Made by a program: the position numbers and the translations under genes
The notes under the pieces: model-generated
The model's database searches: none
Seen by the model: only the letters and a program-made list of their open reading frames with translations
Told to the model about the DNA's origin: nothing
Assembly (NCBI RefSeq): GCF_027942865.1
Contig: NC_134509.1
Coordinates: forward strand, 28,714,197 to 28,778,196
Direction of reading: 5' to 3'
DNA from: Odontesthes bonariensis
Taxonomy: Eukaryota; Chordata; Actinopteri; Atheriniformes; Atherinopsidae
DNA: 64,000 nt
Shown: one piece after another, positions 48,501-63,000 of the stretch
Layout of the letters: each line of letters opens with the position of its first letter
How positions within the stretch are numbered: the stretch's first letter is position 1

Positions 48501-51500
48501 TTAGAAAGCACACTTTGCATTTACAATACTGCACCTCACAGAGAGGATTTATGAGATGATGTATGTGAGGGAAACAATTATCAAGATCCTTTCACTTTAT
48601 AGTAGGTTTAAACTACAAGGTTTTATAAGTTGTCACTGTGATGACTTTATAATGCTTACAGTTGAAAAAAAAATCATCTTACTGTGGATGTATAAAAAGT
48701 AAACAAAAGCATCACATTGGTAAAACAGCAAAAACATATCAGTGATAAGCTGATACTGATCCACTGCTAATATATAGGTGGCTCTATTAAAAAAAATGTC
48801 AGCGTGATGGATTATGAAGTGGCTAAAAGCTGCACTTTAGCAGCCATCAAGCCTGACAAGTAGAGATATGAGCGACAGAAGCAGTGTAGTAAAGCAAGGT
48901 GAACAGTTGTTTCAAAACTTCAATCACAGAAGTGATCAGAAAGACATTTTACAGCTCATCAAACTTATCATGTACACAGTATGGTTAACTGTCACAGTAA
49001 TAACAGACGAGTTAGCACGTAGTCAAAAACTAGCATGCAGTCAAAACTAGTCGCATAAAAGATTTAGTTAACTTTCATTCTTGCTTCGCCACAAATTTGT
49101 GGGAACTTGTGTCATTTTCAACACATCCACATGCAGAGTTTGACTCAACACTTCGCTTTCAGATATTTTAAAAGGAAATGTTGAAGCATTTCTCACTCAT
49201 GGATATAGTAAAATGATCCTTTGGGGGGGAAATCCCTTTATAATAATGATTAACTGTTATTGTTAAAGTAACCTCAATAAAACCAGAACATTTAGGACAT
49301 TTGTATCTCAAGTTTACCCCATCAGTGAAAGCAGCATTATTAAAGACCACATCCATACAGACATGGCTGTTTCACTGTTGGTTGTGTGAAGGTAATTAGC
49401 AGTTTCCGTCTAAACAAAAGCCCATACACATCTGTAACCCACTTTCTTACCAACTGGGCAGACTTCTCAGCATCTCCCTTCCTTCCTTTCTTCTCATTTT
49501 TCTTCCGGAAGATCTCCTGAAGCTGAAATGAGACAAGGGATGAGGATTTCATTAACAAACCCAAGTGTTGCTGGAACCTTAAATGCTCACATGTACAAAC
49601 ATTCTCTGAGTTCACAAGGTCATTCAAGCAGGTGGTCTTTCATGCAGGTCTGTGATGTGATTCGAATGACGGTCCTCTGGCAAGACGATAAAGAACGGTG
49701 GTTTTTTTAGTTTGACACAGTGATTTATGTTCACAGATATCAAAGGGCAGATGAACACTGACTCCAAGTCAACGTGACAGAAAGCTGCAGCTGCAAAGCA
49801 ACCAGTATCAGGCAAGCGATCGTTGCTTGGTGGTTCATTTTCAGTGAACTGGTCATACGAAAACATCAGCCGTTTTCATTTTCTGTACGTGTCACAATGT
49901 TTAACTTTACTAAATCAAAAAAACATGCCAACAAATTACAGTAATATTTGTTTGGAGTTTATCTTAATAAAACATTTCCTTCATCTGACGATCACTGCCA
50001 CTTGTTTGGAGAGCAGAGAAGTCAGTGATCATTACCAAAGACTCAATGTGGGAATTCTTTTTCTGTCCAACACCTGCCTGCCTCCCACAGGATTTAAAGC
50101 CATTACCACTCCCTCCTGCTGATGTGCCATCCCACTCCCACCCACCTCCACACAGATTCTGATCCCTTCCTGCCTGCAGCAGTGTTTTTAGCTGAAAATC
50201 TGTCCTTCCCATCCTACAGAGAAAGTAGCACATGTAAAGCCCTCAAGAAATGCTACAATTACGCTACTCAGCTGTTTAACAAGGGGGAGCCATAATCTGA
50301 CTTTCACATGGAAAAAAACTAAAAAAAAACAAAAGGAAAAATTAAGTTAACCAGATTTTTTTAGGCAGGAAAATCAGATATTGGACACCACAAATTGTCT
50401 GCATTCATTTCTAAAATATGGACAAGAGAAAGCACTTTTGATAAAACTAACATTTAAATGAAATTATCATAAAAATGCAAAATACATGCATGGATAGAGC
50501 CTTTAATATCAGCCCTTTTTATTTCCAAATTTCAAAAATAAAAATTACCTTATTCCTGATCATTATGACAATGATATTCCATATTAAGATCGTGGGATCT
50601 CAGATCTCAAACGTTTTACTACCAAATATTGAATAAATGAAATTTTCAAATGGATGCTTTTGTCTTTTGTCCCATTATAATCACAGATACTCACCTCACA
50701 CTGGCTCTTAATACATTTAATGTCCTAAACAACATGTCTTAGCTGTGATAGGAGCAGAGAGGGCTATTAATATTATTATGCAAATTCAGATGGTTTCTCT
50801 CTCAGTATCAGCAACTCACCACCAAGAACTCCCTCTTGTCCACCATCTGGTTGCCGTCCGCATCAAACATATTGAAAGCAATCTTAAAGCCAGCATGAGG
50901 CTCTGCAGAACAGATAGGAGAACACATAGGGTGTGAGTGTGTGCTTGTGTTTATTAAAGGCTATTTTAAAGCTATAAATAGCAAGAGAAGAAGTGGCACA
51001 TAGCATAGATAGGAGAGAAGGAATGAGACAACAAATCCATGTGGACTGTAAGCTACAATTAAATCTCAGATTATTATCTGGCACTCCTGTAAGTGATCAA
51101 ACACAAATGTTGATCTGCAAAATCAAATAAAGCTTTGCATCATTTAACATTTATCCTCAATATAAGACATTACATTAAGGTTAATAAGACATTACATGGA
51201 CTTTTTTCCATGCAAGGAGCAGGTTTGCACACTTCAGTTTTTTTCCTTTTTTGTGATATTTCTCTTGCACTTGCTGTCAGCTCCTGACAAAATAGCAAGA
51301 AGTTGAGCTTTCTTTCCTCCCAACCCATCTAGCACGCTTTCTTATTAATCAATTACTTGCTTAATTTTCAAGAGTTCCTCGTCATGCCACCAAAACTGTT
51401 CTGGGCGTCAGGGTGAAAAAGATAATTTCAAGGTGTTGTGGAGTGTCTGGTACTGGGACATTAGCCACAAATTCATTTGTGATAGCTAGGATGCAGGTTT

Positions 51501-52722
51501 CCTGAGCAGAAGATTGCTCTGTAACAAGACTGTTACTTGGTTGTCCTCACCGGCTCCATGCTAAGCATCCTGGACAACAAGTGAGTTTAACAAATGAAAC
51601 AAATGAATGATCAGGCTTCTTTTAAAGGGGACATATTAAGGAAAACAATCACTTTTTTTCTGTGTTTGAGAGCATATATTTGGGTATCACTACCAACTGA
51701 CATTTTGTTTTTTGGCTTCTTATAACTATGAAAATGTTATATTTAGTGAGCTGTTCAGATTGTGCTGGGATCATTTTACAATGTTATCCATCCTCCTTCT
51801 TCTGTATCTCCACTATTAACATCAAATCTCATCATGAGCTACAAGGTTCACTTAATATAGGAAAACGTAGAGCTATCAATGCTCTACCAGTAGCCTACTG
51901 TGTGTAATGCTTTACATCCTACCATGGAAATTTGACCTGTTTTACCTGTTGTAAGTTTGAAATCCAGACTTGTCTTTAGTCACTGAATGCACCATATGTA
52001 CAAGTCCAGTAACAACCATTTTTGAAAACAAACACTGGGGAAATATATATTTGCCATAAGAGCAACAGTTCTTGAAACGTTAAACAAAACACAGAGGAAT
52101 GGAGCAACAGTGAAGTCAAGAGTTTGCATGTGACGGAGGACTCGTGACACACGTTCAACATTTATTTTGACGTACATTTTATCGCATACAGATTATTTCA
52201 AGTTTTGGCTTGTCAGCTTAATTTAATCTGTAAATATACGTTCCCTTTTAGACGCTCGCATTGTGTCATGTTCTGACCACATTTTAAATTCCTTTCCAAA
52301 ATGAACACTTTACTCTTGAAGTGAGAGCACAATTGAACTAAAATAAATCGGGATCAAGATCGGATGAAAAAGTGAAGCACAAGTTAAGAGAAAAGAGGAT
52401 GTGTTAAGACTGAACTGACTCACTTGTCAGGATGCAGAGCAGGAACAGGTACTCTGTGTATGAGATGATGCCTGGTGATGAGATCAAGACAGGGAGTTAA
52501 AAAAGGTCACATTCAAGACAGTCCTGCAGTGTTTACAGATGTTCAAAGCCCTTGGGCCTCTTGAGCCGCACACACAGTCAAACACAATAACACACATAAT
52601 CCTCCCTTTCATGAAGATAGCATCTTAAAATGTGTCTTCTCCAAGCTGAGCTGCCAACGGCCATTTGGCCCCACACACCGTCTCTTTCTCTATACCAGAA
52701 GTGTCCAGGGTGAAGACGCAGG

Positions 52723-52794
<72 letters not shown>

Positions 52795-55700
52795 TGTTTG
52801 GATAAGCAAGTGAAAAATGTTTTAGGAGGAGGGCCTTTCTTGCCTCTGGCACATTTAGAATCTTTGTCGATCCATGTCAGCTCTCTGTCCTTTTTTCTTT
52901 TTTCACTTTCTGTCTGATAGCTTAGATAGTTCAGGGTGACTCGCCTGAGTGTTATGGAAGACTGCTCTCCCTTTGGTGTGTATGTATGCATGAGTGTGTG
53001 TGAAGGTGAACATGACACCAGTTGGAGCCACTGTGAGCCTTGTGTTTTGCTAATGCTTGACTGCTTTGTGTTGGGGAGCTGGTTTGGAACTGAATTCTCT
53101 TTTCCCAATGTAGCCTGAGCTCTGCAAAGACCAGAACATACACTCTAAATCTGCTCAGGTTTCTTCATACAGTCTGTGTGTTTATACTCCCATGCTTTCA
53201 GTGACTTTTTAATGAATGTAAGGCGGGTGAATGTTGATTTTCAGGTGGTAGTTATCAAGGGGAAAAAACTGAGAATGAAGAACATTAATTTACAATGTCG
53301 ATTTTCTCATTTAAAACTATCAAAAACCATTCCACTACCTCTGAGTTTTGACATTTAAGCATTTTTGTTTTTGTCAGACTTAAAGTGTGCGAATCTCTGG
53401 TCGTGCTTTAAACTGGTTCAAGTCCTATCTGGAGGACAGGAAATATTTTGTTGAAATTGGTAACTGTGTCTCAGACCAAATGGCTATGACCTGTGGGGTT
53501 CCCCAGGGGTCAATCCTGGGACCCGTATTGTTCAATCTGTACATGCTTCCACTAGGCCAGCTAATACGCAGCTATAATGTGTCCTACCACAATTATGCAG
53601 ATGACACTCAGATCTACGTGTCACTGACGGCAGGAGAACACGGGCCTATAGATACACTGTGTCGCTGCATCGAACAGATCAGTGTGTGGATGCAAAACAA
53701 TTTCCTCCAGCTAAACTCAGACAAAACTGAAATCATTGTCTGTGGCCCACAGAAACAAAGAGAAAGTGTTATCAGTCACCTTGAGACTCTCTCTCTAAAA
53801 CCTAACTATCAAGTTAGAAATCTCGGGATAATATTGGACTCAGACCTGAACTTTAACAGCCACATTAAATCTGTAACAGCAGCAGCTTTTTACCATCTAA
53901 AAAACATTGCCAGAATCAAAGGAATAGTGTCTAAACCAGACTTAGAGAGACTGATCCATGCGTTTGTCTCCAGCAGGTTAGACTACTGTAACGGCCTGCT
54001 CACTGGGCTCTCTAAACGGGCTGTAAGACAGCTGCAGTACATCCAGAACGCTGCTGCTCGAGTCCTGACTAGAACCAGGAAATACGACCACATTAGTCCA
54101 GTGCTCAGGTCTCTGCACTGGCTTCCTGTCGCTCAGAGAATAGACTTTAAAACAGCTCTGCTTGTGTACAAGTCTCTTCACGGTCAAGCGCCAAAGTACA
54201 TCTCTGACATGTTAGAGCCATATGAACCAACTCGGGCTCTGAGAACCTCAGGGAGGGGTCTCCTGCTGGTGCCCAGAGTCAGGACTAAACAAGGTGAGGC
54301 TGCGTTTCAGTTTTATGCTCCTAAAATCTGGAACAGCCTTCCAGAAGATGTCAGACAGGCCTCAACTCTGACAATGTTTAAATCCAGGCTGAAAACAGTT
54401 CTATTTAGCTGTGCATATGACACCTGAAAGTATTTTATCTGCACTCTTCACTTTTTAATTACTTAATGATTATTTTAATGGGTTTTAAATTTCTTTCTTT
54501 TTTAATTTCTTTCTTTTATTTTTTTTATTTCTTTTTAATGGTTTTATTGCCTTCTTGTGATTTTATGTAGCTGTAAAGCACTTTGAATTGCCCTGTGTAT
54601 GAATTGTGCTCTATAAATAAAATTGCCTTGCCTTGCCTTGCCTAATCAGTATTATCCACGATATGAAGCAGAAGTTACACAGAGGATTTTAATGTCTCCA
54701 TGTTATAACCTTTTGCTTCCACTTGGGGGCAGAAAATACACTCTGAGGCTTGCTCCTCTTGGTTGAATTTGAGCGATCTTTGTTGGTCCTTTAGCTTTGC
54801 TCTCTTGTGGAGAAAAAGCTGCTTTATGTTGGAAACTGTCAAAATAATGATGATTGTGCAGTGCAGCTATTGTCTGCTTGTCACCTGTGCTTCTTTGCTC
54901 TTTATCACTAACTTTCAATCAGCATTAGACCTATGTCTGTCATCATCTCTGATGGCTATGCGTTAAGTTTTGAGAAGAATGCATGCAATCTTTTCCGCAT
55001 GGATTGAGTACCCGAAATTCTTCACTCTGCATGGGGTGTGATCAATGCAGACAGATGCCTACTTGCAACAATAAGCTGCCCCAAGTGAGAAATGGTGAAG
55101 GAAGGGCATCCAGCGTAAAACATGCGCCAAATCGATGAAGAGGAGATTGACTCGCTATGGCGACCCCTAATAAAAGGGAGAGGCCGAAAGAAGAAGAAGA
55201 AGAAGAAGAAGAAGAAGAAGAAGAAGAAGCAGTGAGAAGTGGTGAGCTCCTTCTAATTGTCAGCAGGGGGATGGAAAATGGTGATGTTTTGTATAAAAGT
55301 CTACAAGGAAATTAGCCCATTTTACACTTTATGCATTACATCAGCAAAATATTCCTAATAACTTTTTGTTCTGAGTAACTAGTTTCAAGTCTTTTTTTAA
55401 AAAAAACAATGTGTTTTGCAAATAACAATACAATTTAGGGTAAAATAAGACTATAAAGGTGAATATGCAATAGGTGTGCATAGTTGGCACGTGCATCAGT
55501 GTGATAACATCTCATCTAGTTTAAGAAAAATAAATGCAGATGGAAAAAATGGTAAATAACAGACCTGAAAATGGTAATTCCGTAACCAGAGATATCTGGT
55601 AAATCTGATAGGCTAGAAAAAATTCTGCATGTACTTCTCATAAATAGCTAAGCCGAGTTTTTTGTTTAATGGTGTATTACTTTTCAGGTCTATTTCAATA

Positions 55701-56952
55701 CCGGATAATGACTTAGATAAAGATCTAAAAGAAGACAAGGGGAATTTTAAAACCTTCTCAAATCCCAAATAATAAGACATATGATCAAACCAAAAGACAT
55801 TTTGGTTATATATAACACTAAACCGCAGGTACATGTGATTTATTATCCAAAAATGGTAACAAACCATTATTCTCAGAGGTACAAGAATGACATGTGTTAA
55901 TGTGCAATAACATCTTTAGCATTTTTGCATCAAAACACAACAACAAATAGAGACGAATGTTAAATGGTTTGGACGCACCTACATTTTGGCTTTTTCTTGG
56001 AATAAGTAATACAGTACATTATTTAACAAAGGCATAAGTTAAAACTGAAACTACATTCAGACCACCGGATGTGTCTGTTAGCTGACATATGGATCTACTT
56101 TGTACCGGAAATATCTGTTATGGCACAGCCTTGTATAGTATCAATAATCATACCACTGTACATTTTCTGAAGCCAAGTAACAAAATAACTGTGTAAATTA
56201 CAAACAAGCAGCAGATCCCAACAACATAAACACGCACAGAACAGTGAGCGGTGTTCAGGTAACACTCTGCATTCCTCTGTCTGAGACACAATTCTGTCAC
56301 TGTCAAAAATCCAAAGGCATTCAAACAATTTCAACTGTCCTCGCTCATTATGGCATGAAGAAGCAAGCCTGTACTGACACACAGGGCTTACACACAAGAT
56401 ACTCTTGGAAAAGCACTAAATTACATATAGTTGAAGTAACAAATACGTGTTTTAGAAGTAATACATGAGTATAAATACGAGTATCTCTTTCTGACTACTC
56501 AGTCTTGTCTTTTACATAAATCTTTTACAATCTATCCATTCTTGTATTTCTCTACATTCCACCACTTGTGTTGTTTCTCTCTTTTTTTTTTAACTTCCTG
56601 ACTCATTAAACTCTTCTTTTCCCTCTCCATCTCCCAGATAAAAAGAGGAAAGAAGGCAGTCCACCTGGATACTTGTCCCTACAGACTTATTCAAGTAGCA
56701 CGGTGAATATACTTCTGTTAATATGAGAGAGGGGATGTATCACACATGGTGTGCTATATTTAGCATCCCCCAGTGTGTGTGTGTGTGTGTGTGTGTTGAT
56801 CAGCGTAATTATCACTATGGGGACTCAGTCCCTGACTGTGTGATTCCTCAGTTACATATTCCTGAAGCAAATGCTTAATCAAGGTAAGCTCATCTCCTCT
56901 TTCTCTCTTTAGAGAAGTATAAATTGGGATGGTTTTAAAGAGGAGAGGAGAG

Positions 56953-57038
<86 letters not shown>

Positions 57039-60000
57039 AAAAAAGACACAAGAGAAAAAGAAGAGATTTTTTTTCAGCAGGTTGTTTGGCGGCAAGCAGG
57101 GACAGCATGACACCAATACCGGATTAGAGACACCCACAGTGACACAGATATTCACCAGCATTATTTAATAAAAAATCAAAAGGTAGGCCGTGGTAGTCGG
57201 CACATAAGCACAGTACAGAAAAGCCTGTAAAAGTCATGTCATAATTCTGCAATAAACTTACTAAACTTTGCAGTCTTGTCTTCATATGTCTCACCTATCG
57301 TGAGAAAATCAAACTGTACATAAGCTGTAGTGAAATTATGCACGTATTAAACTTATCTATGAAGCTGAAAGCTCCAAATCTTTGTCAGTCCACATTCAAT
57401 GAACTTGATACATATTTTCATCTGACTGTTACTTATTTACTCTGGAGAAAGAGAACACCGTATTAATGTTACAAAAATAAGCAACCTGTAGTCCTTGTGT
57501 GGAAATCTTTTCTGAAATATCACCAAAGCAACCTCTAAAATGGTATTCTGTAATAAGACTTCAACATTCTCTCTTTAAGGCCAAACGTGACCTTTTTGGA
57601 TTCTAACCAAATAGTTGTGTTGGCTAAACCTAAAGACAGAGCAAGTAAAACAGCGAGTGACACTGAAAGAAAAGACCGAAACCAATGAAATCAATTAAGA
57701 ATCGTCTTCTTGAACTTAAAGATCCACTTCCATCGTTATTTCATTTACAAATATACATATTACTGTGGTCACCACTATGATTGAATGCATTGTGCATCGT
57801 TTCTGTCAAAAATATCGTCGTTGTCTCCTTGTTTCAAGCTGTTTTGTGTGAGCTAGAATTGGCCTGTGTGGCAAACGACTGGCTTTTCCGGTTTTCCTCA
57901 TGAATATCCGCGACGTGACAATAAGGCACCTCTGATTGGTTTCTAAAAAAAAAACGTTACAGGGCACAACCCCCTAGACCCCAGCTGAGCTGTGCCACTG
58001 CCAGCCCGCAGCGCGCTATGTTTGAACTGTGCCTGGAGTTTCTTGCTGCACTGCAACGATTGGCAATCATTGCTGTGAATTTGTGAAAGTTGGCGAATAA
58101 AATCATGTCTTCATGTCTTCATGTATTCGCGGAGCGCCTGTCCATTAGATTAGCTGTGGCCATGCCATACAAGGCTATGGGCGAGGCTTACGACCGAGTG
58201 ACGAATCAAAGTTTCACCTTCTCTCACGTGCTCATTTGTCTGTGTCTCTAAGTGGGTTGACCCTTCAATGACCAGTGCATCCCAAGTAGATCGAATTACA
58301 CTTTGGCGCGGCGCATACTCATATGACTTGTTGTGACCTACCACATTTTAAAATGAGTGACACAAAAGTGGTTTCCAGCAAAAGTTGGCCTTTAAGTTGA
58401 GTTTTTTTGTTCTGCTCCACCCTCCTTATTGGAACCATGTCACTTGTTAATGAGAATCTTCGCATTGACGTTTGAAAAACAGTGTTTATAAGCCTTTAAG
58501 TGCACATGTGCATATGCTTTGGTGGATCCAAAAGTACTTCAGATTTTTTTTTTCAGGTTTAGTGCATGTTTTACTGTTTTTTTAGCGGTTCAGAGTTTTG
58601 AGGGTCCAAACTGTTTCATAGTTGGCGTGTGAATTAGGAAAAGGTTGGGGTTAGAAACAGAGTTGTAAAGGTTTAGAGACAGGAGACTACATTATGTGAA
58701 TGACAAGAGGCCACCGAGACAAACAAGGAAGTGTCTGCGTTTATGTGTGTGTGAGTGTGTGTACTCTCTGACCTCGTTCTCTCAGGTTGCGGAACAGTTT
58801 AGAGGATCCTCTCCATACTGGGGGAGTGTCCGAGAGGATCTTTTCCAGCTCCTGACACATACATGCAAAAACACATGATCAAAATTACACTGTAAAAACA
58901 CAAACTTCCACCTTCCAACTTAAGCTTCTACATAGAAACAGATAGAAAGCTAGAAAGACAGATGAGCATGCTAAGAAAAATGGAAAAATATTGGCAGGGT
59001 TTTATTTTGACGTTGCAACTGAAATGTTGATTTTTGAGCATTCAAGCAGAGAAAACCTGAATTTTAAGGAAAGCAATGACTAAGGTGAGTACACTGACTA
59101 TAATCTATCTAGTTATATTTAAATTACCACCAGGTATGAGAAAATGTTAACAACAAAACACTATTACAGTAGAAGCACAATGTGGAGATTTTGAGCACAT
59201 GTGGTGCTATGAAGCAATATTTTTGTGGGTTTTAATGACTTCTGTATCTTGCTTAGATTGGTCAAAGTAATAAACTGGCAATGAATAAAAGAACATAAGG
59301 GCTTATGCATCTAAAATGAGATTGCATTTAAAATGTATATTATGCTGCTGGGAAATGCAGAATGACTTGTAATACTGTTACCAGGGCAATCCTGTTGTCT
59401 TTCTGTGTTTAGCTCCATTCTTTGTCTTATCTTCACTTTGATTTGGCTCCTTATGTGCGATCACCAGTTTGAACTGAACAGGCTCAACCCACAAATTGAA
59501 CGTTTCAGAAAATCCACCACAGCCTGTCAGCAAAGTGTGGTGTGTAGATCACAAATTTATGATGAATTGCAACAGCTCATTGCCTCAGATTGAGTTGTCA
59601 AAATGGCCAAACTGCCACTTTTGGTCACAGAGCATCTCTGTTTGTCAGTGGTTAAAACAAGTAGTATTACAAGGAAGTACAAAATGACCTCTTGGGATTA
59701 CATTTACATGTGTTCTTGCTAGATTTTGGAAAAATTACTATGCTAGTTTCCTTCAATTTTAGTGCCAGTGGCAACACTTTCATATATAATGAACAAATCT
59801 GTCCAAGATCAGTGCTACTGCAACAAAACTACCATGAGTATGACTAAAACTAAGCTCCTGACTTATACAGGAACAATGGATCAGATATACACTATTTGGT
59901 CAAAAACAACATGTCACCACCTGGATTTACATATGTAAATGACCTGGGGTTGCTTCAGTTGGTCGGATCTAGGTTCAGCAACTTAACATGTTCTAAAAAT

Positions 60001-63000
60001 GAAGTCAGCTGAATGACAAGGATTTTCCATCGATACGAGATAACAATGCCAGGAGTAATCTGGCTCAGGGAGCATAACATATCATTTTCAATCATGGACT
60101 GGCTACCTCAGAGCATAGATCTTAACCCCACTGAAAATCTTTCCCATCATCAATCATGGGGGAAAATAAATGCAACTCTAGGTGCAAATAAATGTTACGA
60201 TATTGCATAAGCTTGACTTTTTTTTTCTGGACAAGCAGTGTATCAATATTATTCCAAATGTTAACATGTTGACAGTATTTATGCTGCATGGTACCACTTT
60301 CTTGTTTCCTAGAGGATTTCAGGCCTGGCAGTAGAGTGTTACATCTCAACAGCAGACCACAAGTACAGTGCCTTGCGAAAGTATTCGGCCCCCTTGAACT
60401 TTTCAACCTTTTGCCACATTTCAGGCTTCAATCATAAAGATACATAATTTGAATTTTTTGTGAAGAATCAACAATAAGTGGGACACAATTGTGAAGTGGA
60501 ATGAAATTTATTGGATGTGTCAAACTTTAACAAATAAAAAACTGAAAAGTGGGGCGTGCAATATTATTCGGCCCCCTTGCGTTAATACTTTGTAGCGCCG
60601 CCTTTTGCTGCAATTACAGCTGCAAGTCGCTATGTCTTTATCAGTTTTGCACATCGAGAGACTGAAATTCTTGCCCATTCCACCTTGCAAAACAGCTCGA
60701 GCTCAGTGAGGTTGGATGCAGAGCGTTTGTGAACAGCAGTCTTCAGCTCTTTCCACAGATTCGATTGGATTCAGGTCTGGACTTTGACTTGGCCATTCCA
60801 ACACCTGGATACGTTTATTTGTGAACCATTCCATTGTAGATTTGGCTTTATGTTTTGGATCATTGTCTTGTTGGAAGATAAATCTCCGTCCCAGTCTCAG
60901 GTCTCTTGCAGACTCCAACAGGTTTTCTTCCAGAATGGTCCTGTACTTGGCCCCATCCATCTTCCCATCAATTTTGACCATCTTCGCTGTCCCTGCTGAC
61001 GAAAAGCAGCCCCGAATCATGATGCTGCCACCACCATGTTTGACAGTGTGGGGATGGTGTGTTCAGGGTGATGAGCTGTGTTGCTTTTACGCCAAACATA
61101 TCGTTTTGCATTGTGGCCAAACAGTTCGATTTTGGTTTCATCTGACCAGAACACCTTCTTCCACATGTTTGGTGTGTCTCCCAGGTGGCTTGTGGCAAAC
61201 TTTAAACAAGACTTTTTATGGATATCTTTGAGAAATTGCTTTCTTCTTGCCACTCTTCCATAAAGGCTAGACTTGTGCAGTGTACGACTGATTGTTGTCC
61301 TATGGACAGACTCAGCTGTAGATCTCTGCAGTTCATCCAGAGTGATCATGGGCCTCTTGGCTGCATCTCTGATCAGTCTTCTCCTTGTTCGAGATGAAAG
61401 TTTAGAGGGACGGCCGGGTCTTGGTAGATTTGCAGTGGTCTGATACTCCTTCCATTTCAATATGATTGCTTGCACAGTGCTCCTTGTGATGTTTAAAGCT
61501 TGGGAAATCTTTTTGTTTGCTGCACTGAAAGTAAAGGGGCCGAATAATATTGCACGCCCCACTTTTCAGTTTTTTATTTGTTAAAAAAGTTTGACATAGC
61601 CAATAAATTTCATTCCACTTCACGATTGTGTCCCACTTGTTGTTGATTCTTCACAAAAAATTTAAATTTTATATAGTTATGTTTGAAGCCTGAAATGTGG
61701 CAAAAGGTTGAAAAGTTCAAGGGGGCCGAATACTTTCTCAAGGCACTGTATATCCCACCTTGTCTGTTCTATACATTCACTAACAATACCTATAATACAT
61801 TTTAAATAATTCTACATAAAAGACCTTTACCTAAACCATAGTCAAAAATTGTATTTAGACTCTGCAGTGAATAAAAAGTAGCAGATGTAACATGCAACAG
61901 ATGTCTGACTGCATCATGGAGGGAGCGGTAGAAAGAAGGATTTAAAGTGTGTCTCCCACCTGTTTGGTCAGGGACCTCCAGGGCTTCTTGTCTGCCAGGG
62001 ATCAAGACAAAAGAGGAGAGAAAAAGAAGGGAAAGAGGAGAAGAGAGTTTGGGTGGGCTCGGTCAGATAGCATCTGTATGATCTAGAAATGGGTCTTAAT
62101 GTGCAGAGTACAGTCACAACATACACACACACAAACATACACACACAGGCACACTCACTTTATATATACTCATCATCACAGGCCCATTTGTACTGTCTAA
62201 AGTGTACCGTGCTTGCCTTTGTAGTTTGTGGAATGTCCCAGTAAAAGCACATACTACTTTTGTTCTGTTTTATACAACAAAGTTCATCTAATTCAACTTC
62301 AAAGGGGGCATTAGAGTATGTCGGCTGCCGAGAGGGTACGAGCGGCTGTATCGTATGACAGCGAGCCAAGAGTAGATGTAAACACACACACATACAGGTG
62401 CACAGTTTGCACGCAATTCAATCAAATGCCCACTGAAAAAGAGAAACATCTTTTCTTTGTTTGTGGTAACCTCAATGTGTACTGACATTTTTAGACCAGT
62501 GGTCATACAGGAGTAATTTCAGTTTATTGCCCAGTTTAGATATTTACAGGATAAGAGAGGGTACATGAGAGCAAATGGAATGTCAGTCTGTGTGTGTCTG
62601 ACTAACATTGACCTCAGACTAAACAATAGCTGTAAAGCCATCTGCTTTGAGGCTGGCTGGCTGGCTGGGGCTAATCTGTTACAACTGGCAGTAAGCTGAC
62701 AGAAACTGCAGATATATGCTTAAATTCATCATTTTTAAGTGTTTCAAGACGTGGTAAAATAAAAAATCTCTCATAACAAACAGTAACGTCCACACAGAGA
62801 AAACAAATGCAGATCAGAGATGAAGCTCAACAAACTTTCACCATTCATCCATTTTAAACAAGATTGCAATAAACTCCTTCAGTAAATAGATTTGTATCGT
62901 TGCTCAAAATGTGTTGTCGAAGTAATGAAATAACTCAAACAAAAGTTTAAAGAAATGTTCAATGTCTTCATTGACCAATCTCATGAGAAAATATGAAAAA

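Noticed and set aside
52578-53108. 176-codon minus-strand frame with a His-Thr run
   Set aside because: The frame is held open by the (GT)n microsatellite; flanks show no domain, and the frame does not match the micu3 splice pattern.
56760-57168. Leu-Ser and Arg-Glu repeat proteins
   Set aside because: Direct translations of the (GA)n tract on the two strands.
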